Shown here one piece after another: positions 1-5,026 of a DNA stretch of 5,026 nt. How positions within the stretch are numbered: the first letter of the stretch is position 1; each line of letters begins with the position of its first letter. The notes beneath the pieces are model-generated. The model was not told the DNA's origin. It was given only the letters and a program-made list of their open reading frames with translations, and did not search any database. The position numbers were made by a program, and so were the translations under genes. This DNA comes from Maricaulis sp042095695 (GTDB lineage: Bacteria; Pseudomonadota; Alphaproteobacteria; Caulobacterales; Maricaulaceae), in NCBI GenBank assembly GCA_042095695.1, contig JBELMP010000167.1:1-5026 (forward strand), given 5' to 3'.

Positions 1-932
1 CGGCGCCCCAGCTCAGCGAGTTTGCGGTCAGCCCCCGGCAGGTCTTCGAAATGGGCGACAAGGCGTTTGGGCAAGAGTTCACCGAGCGCCGTCGACAGGA
101 GCTGGCGACCCTGGCTGTCCTTGAGCGCATGGAGCGTCGCGTTCCAGTCCAGGTCTGGACGCAGCTGGATATCAATCGTCGCTCCCTCCTGCCAATAGGA
201 GGAGATTTGCAGAATGGCAGGTCCGCTCAAGCCGCGATGGGTAAACAGCATCGCCTCGTCAAAACTATGCGCTCCAGCGTGCGCGCGCACCGGTACCGCC
301 AGGCCGGCAAGGCCTGCAAAAGCGTCCTTCTGCTCGCCGGAAAAAGTCAGGGGGACCAGACCGGCCCGCGTTTGCGTAAGCCGGAGGCCGAAATCCTCCG
401 CAATCCGATAACCGATACCCGTCGCGCCCATTTTCGGGATGGACTTGCCGCCGGACGCGACCACAAGGGATTGCGCCTCAACCTGTTCACCGGACCCCAG
501 GGTCAGATGGAAACGCTCGCCAACTTTCTCCCACCGGTCCAGTGTTTCACCGAGTTCCAGAGCGACGCCCGCTGCTTGCATGTCCGCGCGCAAGGCATCG
601 ATGATCTCGTTCGCCGAAGTGTCGCAAAAGAGCTGACCCAATGTCTTCTCGTGCCAGGCGATACCATGTCCATCAACCCAGTCGATGAAGTCATATTGGG
701 TATAGCGTTTGAGGGCGGATTTGACGAAATGCGGATTGGCCGAGAGGTAAGCCTCAGGCCGGGCGTGCAGATTGGTGAAATTGCACCGACCACCGCCGGA
801 TATACGGATTTTCTCGCCCGGTTTTCTTGCATGTTCGATCAGTCGGACAGATCGACCGCGTCGCGCGGACTCAATCGCACAGAACATGCCGGCGGCACCG
901 GCGCCCAGTATGACGATGTCGGTTTTTTGCAC
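1..932 (-). CDS. HI0933/YhiN-family FAD-dependent flavoprotein (3' end truncated by window edge)
   Basis: A flavin-binding oxidoreductase-like protein of the HI0933/YhiN/BaiN family. Only the first 310 codons are in the window; the family is usually about 390-400 residues, so roughly 80-90 C-terminal residues lie off the left edge. Visible motifs are an N-terminal Rossmann strand with GAGAAG (residues 10-15) for FAD, the family signature ISGGGRCNFTN (44-54), GQLFCDTSA (99-107), ASGGKSIPKMGATGIGY (159-175) and LFTHRGLSGPAIL (229-241). The start is GTG at 932-930: an in-frame TAA lies 12 nt upstream (947-945), and the next ATG (codon 16) would cut off the nucleotide-binding strand. The start follows the hydrolase stop by 4 nt and has only a poor Shine-Dalgarno (AGG, 3 nt away), so translational coupling is likely. 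From family knowledge, many members are annotated only as NAD(P)/FAD-dependent oxidoreductases; to my knowledge the E. coli member YhiN has been reported as a 23S rRNA dihydrouridine synthase (RdsA). Whether this protein shares that role is inference. Family assignment is firm, substrate is not. Confidence 0.92.
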   Translation of the reverse strand, partial: MQKTDIVILGAGAAGMFCAIESARRGRSVRLIEHARKPGEKIRISGGGRCNFTNLHARPEAYLSANPHFVKSALKRYTQYDFIDWVDGHGIAWHEKTLGQLFCDTSANEIIDALRADMQAAGVALELGETLDRWEKVGERFHLTLGSGEQVEAQSLVVASGGKSIPKMGATGIGYRIAEDFGLRLTQTRAGLVPLTFSGEQKDAFAGLAGLAVPVRAHAGAHSFDEAMLFTHRGLSGPAILQISSYWQEGATIDIQLRPDLDWNATLHALKDSQGRQLLSTALGELLPKRLVAHFEDLPGADRKLAELGR

Positions 933-936
933 GGAC

Positions 937-1878
937 CTAGCCGGTTATGCGGTCGAGCCAGTCTGCGAAGTCCTGCATGCGCGCCTCGCGCTCAAGCTCC
1001 ATCAGTGTCTCGTGCCTATCCTCGGCATGAATCTGGAAGGTCAGGTCCTTGAAGCGCGCCCGCTTCAGTCTGCGATAAAGGTGGCGAACCGTTTTTCCGC
1101 CTTCCGTTGCAGGGTCCTGTCCACCGCCGATCAGGTTGAAGGGCAAGGTGCGTGCAATGGGTTTGAGGTTGCGATTATCCTCGGCAAAGCCGATCCCGTC
1201 GAGAAAATCGCGCCAGAGCGAAACCGAAGATGGCCAGCCACAGACCGGATTATCATCATAGATCCGGACCTGCTCCATGTCGCGTGACAGCCATAGCGAG
1301 GTCGAACTTTCCTTGCCCTCATATTCCGGGAAGCGCTTATTCCATCCCTTGAAGGACAGGTTGTCGATCGTGTGGCTTGGTGTGAACGGGCCACCGACAA
1401 GGGCTTCGAAGAAAAGGACAAGCCGCATGAGCGATTTCATGCCGCCCATGGCCATATTGCCATTCCAGATCGCTGCACCGGCAAGGCCCTCCGGAGCACG
1501 CATGACATGGTTCATCGCAATAACAGCGCCCATGGAATGGCCGAATACGATCATGGGCAAGTCACCCCAGAGCGCACGACCATGGTCCTGCACAGCCGCG
1601 ACATCGCTCATCAGCTTGGTCCAGCCATCCTTGTCGGCGAAGCGTCGCGGTGCGCCATCACTGGCCTCGGTATAGCCATGGCCGCGGTGATCCTGGGCGA
1701 TCACATGATATCCGCGCGCCGCCAGGAAGAGCGCAAATGGCTCATAACGGTCGGCACATTCAGCAAGACCATGATTGATCTGGACGATGGCGCGTGGCTC
1801 CGCCGTCGCCGTCGCTGTGTAAATTGCGAGATCCGCACCGCTGGGTGTCGCCAGCCGGGCGCGTTCAAATTGGGCCAT
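937..1878 (-). CDS. Alpha/beta hydrolase, lysophospholipase / monoacylglycerol lipase type
   Basis: A complete 313-residue serine hydrolase of the alpha/beta fold, closest in pattern to the PldB/monoglyceride lipase group (Hydrolase_4 type). The oxyanion-hole HG is at 36-37 (INHGLAE), followed by the characteristic QDHRGHG (62-68). The nucleophile is Ser115 in GHSMG (113-117). The remaining triad members are probably Asp255 (GGGQDP, 251-256) and His289 (AEDRHETLME, 285-294). Residues about 138-225 between the nucleophile and the acid form the usual lid or cap region. There is no signal peptide or membrane segment, so it should be cytoplasmic. Length is typical for the family. The ATG start has a clear Shine-Dalgarno 9 nt upstream. 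It is the first gene of a two-gene unit with the flavoprotein and lies divergent to glpK. The likely reaction is release of fatty acid from lysophospholipid or monoacylglycerol; the exact substrate cannot be read from the sequence. Confidence 0.93.
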   Translation of the reverse strand: MAQFERARLATPSGADLAIYTATATAEPRAIVQINHGLAECADRYEPFALFLAARGYHVIAQDHRGHGYTEASDGAPRRFADKDGWTKLMSDVAAVQDHGRALWGDLPMIVFGHSMGAVIAMNHVMRAPEGLAGAAIWNGNMAMGGMKSLMRLVLFFEALVGGPFTPSHTIDNLSFKGWNKRFPEYEGKESSTSLWLSRDMEQVRIYDDNPVCGWPSSVSLWRDFLDGIGFAEDNRNLKPIARTLPFNLIGGGQDPATEGGKTVRHLYRRLKRARFKDLTFQIHAEDRHETLMELEREARMQDFADWLDRITG

Positions 1879-1887
1879 GTTCAGCCG

Positions 1888-1893
1888 CTCCCC
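1888..1893 (-). promoter_or_regulatory. Ribosome binding site of the alpha/beta hydrolase
   Basis: On the minus strand the bases read GGGGAG, a good match to the anti-16S pairing region, with a 9-nt spacer to the ATG at 1878. It supports that ATG as the start of the hydrolase. Confidence 0.75.
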
Positions 1894-1941
1894 ATTCTCT
1901 TGTGACTGAACCTAACGTGTTTTTTCCCGCCGCGTCATGGC

Positions 1942-1947
1942 TATAGT
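1942..1947 (+). promoter_or_regulatory. Possible -10 element of the glpK promoter
   Basis: TATAGT differs from the sigma-70 consensus by one base and sits 29 nt before the glpK ATG, which would give a short leader containing the Shine-Dalgarno. The -35 position (around 1920-1925) is only a T-rich run with no TTGAC core, so this is a tentative call. Confidence 0.3.
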
Positions 1948-1963
1948 CTGAAGCAATACACAC

Positions 1964-1972
1964 GGGGGAGGG
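1964..1972 (+). promoter_or_regulatory. Ribosome binding site of glpK
   Basis: GGGGGAGGG contains a GGAGG core at 1967-1971, five bases before the ATG at 1977. This is a strong Shine-Dalgarno and fixes the glpK start. Confidence 0.85.
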
Positions 1973-1976
1973 ATAA

Positions 1977-3473
1977 ATGTTCAAAAAGCGCAAGGCTCTG
2001 CTGGCGATTGATCAGGGTACGACAAGCTCCCGCGCCATTGTCTTCTCGACCGATGGTGAGGTTCTGGCCACGGCCCAGACGGAGTTTCCGCAGCATTATC
2101 CCAAGCCCGGCTGGGTCGAGCATGATCCGGAAGTGATTTGGGCAACAGTCCTGTCCACCAGTCGTGAGGCGATCCGGACCGCTGAAAAAGCCGGTTACAA
2201 GGTTGAAGCAGCGGGGATTACCAATCAACGCGAAACAACCGTGGTCTGGGATCGCAAGACCGGCGCACCTTTATATAACGCGATTGTCTGGCAGGACCGA
2301 CGGACCGCCAAACGCTGCGCAGCCCTGCGCGGTCAGGGCGCCGAAGCGCTCGTTCGCGAGAAGACCGGCCTCGTTCTTGATCCCTATTTCTCAGCGACAA
2401 AAATCGCCTGGATCCTCGACGAGGTTGAAGGCGCAAGGGCTCGGGCGGCGGCCGGCGAACTGGCGTTCGGGACGATTGACAGCTGGCTGATCTGGCGGCT
2501 GACCGGCGGTGAGCGCCATGTCACCGATGCGACGAATGCCAGCCGGACATCGCTGTTCGACATTCGCACCCAGCGCTGGGATGAGGCACTGCTGGACCTG
2601 TTCGGCGTGCCGGCGGCAATGCTTCCGGACGTCCTTGATTGCGCCGCTGATTTTGGACACATCCAGGCCAGCTATTTCGGTCGGGAGCTGCCGATTGCCG
2701 GCGTCGCAGGAGACCAGCAGGCCGCCACGATCGGCCAGGCCTGTTTCGAGCCGGGTGAAATGAAATCGACCTATGGCACCGGCGCCTTCCTTCTGCTCAA
2801 TACCGGGGCAACGCTGGTTGAATCACAGAACCAGCTGCTGGGAACGATCGCCTATCGGATCGCCGGTAAGACCGCCTATGCGGTGGAAGGCTCCATTCTG
2901 TCCGCCGGGTCGACGGTGCAATGGCTGCGCGATGGGCTGGGCCTGATAACACAGGCTTCTGAGATCGAGGACCTGGCGGCGTCGGCACAAAGCGACAGCG
3001 GCGTCTATCTCGTACCGGCGTTCACCGGCCTGGGCGCTCCATACTGGGATCCGGATGCACGGGCCGCGATTCTCGGACTGACGCGCGGTGCCGGACGGGC
3101 CGAGATTGCCCAGGCAGCGCTGGACAGTGCGGTTCACCAGACCTGCGATCTCCTGGATGCCATGGCGGCTGACGGGGTGGAGGCCAAGCGTCTGAAAGTG
3201 GATGGCGGTATGGCCCGCAATGATACCTTCCTGGCGCGCATGGCAAATCTGGCGGGGATTGAAGTGGTTCGCCCTGCGAATACAGAAACCACGGCCTGGG
3301 GCGCTGCCTTCCTCGCCGGGCTTGGCACGGGGCTGTTCAGCAAGCTCGACGATGGCCGCAAGCTCTGGCGGGCGGATCGGGATTTTTCACCCAGCCTGGC
3401 CAGTGCCCAGCGGCAGCTCTCGCGAACGGGGTGGGCGGATGCCGTCAGCCGGGTGCGTTCCGCTGAGACCTAG
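1977..3473 (+). CDS. glpK: Glycerol kinase
   Basis: A complete 498-residue cytoplasmic glycerol kinase (FGGY carbohydrate kinase family, two actin-like domains), which phosphorylates glycerol with ATP to sn-glycerol-3-phosphate. The length equals that of typical GlpK. The phosphate-binding loop DQGTTSSR is at 12-19. The glycerol-binding positions known from E. coli are all present: Arg85-Glu86 (NQRET), Tyr137 (DPYFSATK) and Asp246 in AGDQQA, the latter also the catalytic base. STYGTG (264-269), GLGAPYWDP (351-359) and the ATP-site DGG (409-411) are also present. The start is set by a strong Shine-Dalgarno. The stop shares CTAG with the convergent hldD stop. Regulation looks different from the textbook cases: the GGKG loop that binds fructose-1,6-bisphosphate in E. 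coli is absent (residues 228-241), and the activation-loop histidine phosphorylated by HPr in Firmicutes appears to align with Ser232. No glpF, glpD or glpR accompanies it within the window. Confidence 0.97.
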   Translation: MFKKRKALLAIDQGTTSSRAIVFSTDGEVLATAQTEFPQHYPKPGWVEHDPEVIWATVLSTSREAIRTAEKAGYKVEAAGITNQRETTVVWDRKTGAPLYNAIVWQDRRTAKRCAALRGQGAEALVREKTGLVLDPYFSATKIAWILDEVEGARARAAAGELAFGTIDSWLIWRLTGGERHVTDATNASRTSLFDIRTQRWDEALLDLFGVPAAMLPDVLDCAADFGHIQASYFGRELPIAGVAGDQQAATIGQACFEPGEMKSTYGTGAFLLLNTGATLVESQNQLLGTIAYRIAGKTAYAVEGSILSAGSTVQWLRDGLGLITQASEIEDLAASAQSDSGVYLVPAFTGLGAPYWDPDARAAILGLTRGAGRAEIAQAALDSAVHQTCDLLDAMAADGVEAKRLKVDGGMARNDTFLARMANLAGIEVVRPANTETTAWGAAFLAGLGTGLFSKLDDGRKLWRADRDFSPSLASAQRQLSRTGWADAVSRVRSAET

Positions 3474-4453
3474 CGATAGGGGTCGGTGCTGGCCAGATAA
3501 TCCTGGACATACGACCGGACACCCTCTTCAAGCGCCGTTGAATTGACCGGGCAGCCCGCACCCGTCAGCTTGCTCATACGTGCTTCGGTGAAATACTGGT
3601 ATTGGCCTTTCAGGCTGTCCGGCATGTCGAAGAATTCAAGCTCCGGCTCCCGCTCCATCGCCTGAAACACAGCAATGGCGAGGTCCTTGAAGGAGCGCGC
3701 CTTGCCGGAACCGACATTATATATCCCGCTTTGCGCGAGCGCGGTCGCACACCAGATTGCCGTGCGTGCACAATCCTCGACCCAGACGAAATCACGCAAT
3801 TGCCCGCCATCCTCATAATCAGGATGATCGGACGCAAACAGCCGCATCTTGCCGGTTTCACTGACCTGTTCGAAGACCTGGATCGCTACGGACCGCATCG
3901 ACCCCTTATGCATTTCATTGGGGCCATAGACATTGAAGAATTTCAGACCGGCCCAACACGGTGGCGACGGATTGCCGCGATCAACCTGTTTGCGCGCCCA
4001 GATATCGAACAGCCATTTCGACCAACCATAGGCATTCAATGGGCGTAGCTTAGACATCGAGGCGAGGTCGTCATCATCATTGAAACCCAGGGCGCCATCG
4101 CCATAAGTCGCTGCCGAGGATGCGTAGACATAAGGTACGTCCGCGCTGGCACACCAGTCCCACAAATCGCAGGACAAACGGAAATTGGACTTCACGATCA
4201 GGTCTGCATCGCGCTCGGTTGTCGCGGAAATAGCGCCCATATGGATCACGCCCTCGATCCGTCCGGCATAGCGCCGCAGGGCCGCGTCGAGATCCTCGGG
4301 CGGGATCACATCGTCCAGCCGGCGCTTGGCGATATTCTTCCACTTCATGTCATTGCCGAGCCAGTCGACGATCGCGACATCCTTTCCGGACGCCTCCAGC
4401 TGCGCAGCAATATTGGAACCGATAAAGCCGGCCCCTCCGGTCACGATATACAT
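3470..4453 (-). CDS. hldD: ADP-L-glycero-D-manno-heptose 6-epimerase
   Basis: A complete 327-residue extended short-chain dehydrogenase/reductase (also called RfaD/GmhD) that epimerises C6 of ADP-D-glycero-beta-D-manno-heptose to the L-glycero form, the last step before heptose transfer to LPS core in the cytoplasm. The N-terminal nucleotide-binding motif is TGGAGFIG (5-12). The catalytic Tyr142 and Lys146 lie in YGWSK, preceded by the serine-rich ASSAATYG (111-118). The family signature FFNVYGPNEMHKGSM (172-186) holds Lys183, which corresponds to the second catalytic residue of E. coli HldD (Lys178). HMGAISATTE (71-80) and LKGQYQYFTEA (281-291) also match HldD rather than a generic sugar epimerase. 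It is slightly longer than the E. coli enzyme (about 310), partly from an acidic insert near 209-217. Its ATG overlaps the end of gmhB by 13 nt. No terminator follows, because its stop codon overlaps that of glpK. Confidence 0.95.
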   Translation of the reverse strand: MYIVTGGAGFIGSNIAAQLEASGKDVAIVDWLGNDMKWKNIAKRRLDDVIPPEDLDAALRRYAGRIEGVIHMGAISATTERDADLIVKSNFRLSCDLWDWCASADVPYVYASSAATYGDGALGFNDDDDLASMSKLRPLNAYGWSKWLFDIWARKQVDRGNPSPPCWAGLKFFNVYGPNEMHKGSMRSVAIQVFEQVSETGKMRLFASDHPDYEDGGQLRDFVWVEDCARTAIWCATALAQSGIYNVGSGKARSFKDLAIAVFQAMEREPELEFFDMPDSLKGQYQYFTEARMSKLTGAGCPVNSTALEEGVRSYVQDYLASTDPYR

Positions 4454-4980
4454 GCGGCCTCCTTGCGGGCAGCGAGAATGATCCGTGCGGCGGCGACGAG
4501 ATCCGGCGCCGTCAAGGTCTGATCATCGGGCGCTTCGGATGCGATGAGAATACCTGTGCCGCCGGAATTCCGGGCCAGGCCGACATCGCTCATCTTGTCG
4601 CCGATCACCCAGCTGGAGGCCAGCGGCAGGCCGGTCACACGCGCACATTCCAGCGCCATGCCGGGCTTGGGTTTGCGGCAATCGCTCTCCTGATCCGGCG
4701 CATGCGGGCAGATGGCGGCATGGGTGATGGTAATGGTTTCGTCTGCAAGCATGTCGATGACGCGATCATTGACAGCGTCAGCCGTGGCCCGGTCGAAATA
4801 GCCACGACCAATGCCGGACTGATTGGTGACGATGCACAGCACGGCGCCGGCATGCGCAAGCGCGCGCAGGCCTTCGATCGCGCCCGGCAGAAACTCCACC
4901 CCGTCCGGGTCCGCAAGATAATGCTTGTCGACATTGATTGTGCCGTCGCGATCGAGCAGCACAAGGAAGGGCTCAGTCAT
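4441..4980 (-). CDS. gmhB: D-glycero-beta-D-manno-heptose 1,7-bisphosphate 7-phosphatase
   Basis: A 179-residue HAD-superfamily phosphatase (HisB-N/GmhB branch) that removes the 7-phosphate from heptose bisphosphate, making the 1-phosphate used by the ADP-transferase. DRDGT (10-14 from the ATG at 4980) supplies nucleophile Asp10 and general acid Asp12. TNQSGIGRG (52-60) is motif II, CRKPKPG (101-107) is motif III and GDKMSD (127-132) supplies the magnesium-binding Asp128. The family zinc motif C-x-H-x(n)-C-x-C is incomplete: Cys91, His93 and Cys101 are present, but the third ligand position is Ser99. I prefer the ATG at 4980 over an upstream in-frame GTG at 4998: it puts DRDGT at the usual distance from the N-terminus and gives an 8-nt overlap with the upstream gene. 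No strong Shine-Dalgarno precedes it, which fits coupling. It overlaps hldD by 13 nt. HisB-type histidinol phosphatase is unlikely given the neighbours. Confidence 0.92.
   Translation of the reverse strand: MTEPFLVLLDRDGTINVDKHYLADPDGVEFLPGAIEGLRALAHAGAVLCIVTNQSGIGRGYFDRATADAVNDRVIDMLADETITITHAAICPHAPDQESDCRKPKPGMALECARVTGLPLASSWVIGDKMSDVGLARNSGGTGILIASEAPDDQTLTAPDLVAAARIILAARKEAACIS
4458..4464 (-). promoter_or_regulatory. Ribosome binding site of hldD, inside gmhB
   Basis: The minus strand reads AAGGAGG four bases before the hldD ATG at 4453. It lies within the last codons of gmhB (the Arg-Lys-Glu-Ala stretch near its C-terminus), so hldD can initiate on its own site as well as by coupling. 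Confidence 0.8.
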
Positions 4981-5026
4981 GCTCTTGCCCGTTCGCACGC
5001 GCGATCGCCGCAGTGGTGGACTGGCC
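4973..5026 (-). CDS. hldE: Probable C-terminal end of HldE (heptose-7-phosphate kinase / heptose-1-phosphate adenylyltransferase), 5' part outside window
   Basis: Only the last 17 codons and the TGA stop (4975-4973) are present; the open frame continues off the right edge. The peptide GQSTTAAIARANGQEHD matches the conserved end of the HldE adenylyltransferase domain, where a G-x-S-T-T segment is followed by an I-x-R/K helix near the C-terminus (E. coli HldE has GCSTT in the same place). That domain transfers AMP from ATP to D-glycero-beta-D-manno-heptose 1-phosphate, the step between GmhB and HldD, so the position in the operon is as expected. The stop overlaps the gmhB start by 8 nt. A second open frame through the same bases ends at 4979-4977 (ATGA overlap) but gives a peptide with no recognisable family pattern. 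The identification rests on a very short match plus context. Confidence 0.62.
   Translation of the reverse strand, partial: GQSTTAAIARANGQEHD

Larger units (their letters stand above)
1879..1976. promoter_or_regulatory. Divergent intergenic region between the hydrolase and glpK
   Basis: These 98 bp are the only substantial non-coding stretch in the window and must carry the 5' signals for both the hydrolase (minus) and glpK (plus), unless transcription enters from elsewhere. For glpK, a TATAGT at 1942-1947 resembles a -10 box (5 of 6 to TATAAT), but only a T-run (1920-1925) lies at a suitable -35 distance, so the promoter is weakly supported or needs an activator. For the hydrolase no convincing -35/-10 pair is visible on the minus strand. 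No strong palindrome of the kind expected for a GlpR-type operator was seen. Confidence 0.5.

Noticed and set aside
51..1052. Long plus-strand open frame of 333 codons opposite the flavoprotein and the end of the hydrolase
   Set aside because: It lies antisense to a minus-strand frame with clear FAD-binding and family motifs, shows no domain pattern of its own, has low-complexity arginine-rich composition and no Shine-Dalgarno. GC-rich coding DNA commonly leaves such open shadows.
1372..1905. Plus-strand open frame of 177 codons opposite the hydrolase
   Set aside because: It is antisense to the catalytic core of a well-supported alpha/beta hydrolase and has no recognisable domain; treated as a shadow frame.
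1879..1911. Inverted repeat GTTCAG ... CTGAAC (arms 1879-1884 and 1906-1911) flanking the hydrolase Shine-Dalgarno
   Set aside because: Six-base arms with a 21-base spacer are expected about once by chance in a region of this size, and the arms do not extend. Not reported as an operator or hairpin.
3440..3500. Search for a transcription terminator between glpK and hldD
   Set aside because: The stop codons overlap and no GC-rich hairpin followed by a T-run is visible on either strand around the junction.
3602..4048. Plus-strand open frame of 148 codons opposite hldD
   Set aside because: It is antisense to the HldD catalytic and family-signature region and contains no independent motif.
4981..4998. 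Alternative GTG start for gmhB at 4998, adding six residues
   Set aside because: No Shine-Dalgarno precedes it, it would deepen the overlap with the upstream gene to 26 nt, and the ATG at 4980 puts DRDGT at the normal distance from the N-terminus.

Overview
The window is gene-dense (roughly 98% coding), GC-rich DNA from a Gram-negative bacterium. An ADP-heptose (LPS inner core) cluster implies an outer membrane with heptosylated LPS. The protein sequences and codon use look alphaproteobacterial, perhaps near Caulobacterales/Maricaulales; this is an impression from sequence style, not a database result. All genes look like ordinary chromosomal genes. I see no mobile element, RNA gene, CRISPR array or defence system, and no convincing undescribed system.

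Left part (1-1878, minus strand): a two-gene unit. A lysophospholipase/monoacylglycerol-lipase-like alpha/beta hydrolase (937-1878) is followed after 4 nt by a GTG-started flavoprotein of the HI0933/YhiN family, whose C-terminus runs off the left edge. A 98-bp divergent intergenic region (1879-1976) separates the unit from the next gene and holds the ribosome binding sites of both flanking genes and perhaps the glpK promoter.

Centre (1977-3473, plus strand): a complete glycerol kinase, glpK, with no glpF, glpD or glpR inside the window. Its catalytic and glycerol-binding residues are present, but the known allosteric and phosphorylation sites of well-studied homologues appear to be missing.

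Right part (3470-5026, minus strand): three overlapping genes that transcribe towards glpK: the last 17 codons of what looks like hldE, then gmhB, then hldD. Together these make ADP-L-glycero-beta-D-manno-heptose. GmhB lacks one of the four cysteine/histidine positions of its zinc motif. glpK and hldD converge on a shared CTAG tetranucleotide that supplies both stop codons, so no terminator can lie between them.

The hydrolase and GlpK could form a short lipid-glycerol salvage route (acylglycerol to glycerol to glycerol-3-phosphate), but this rests on family membership and the divergent arrangement only.
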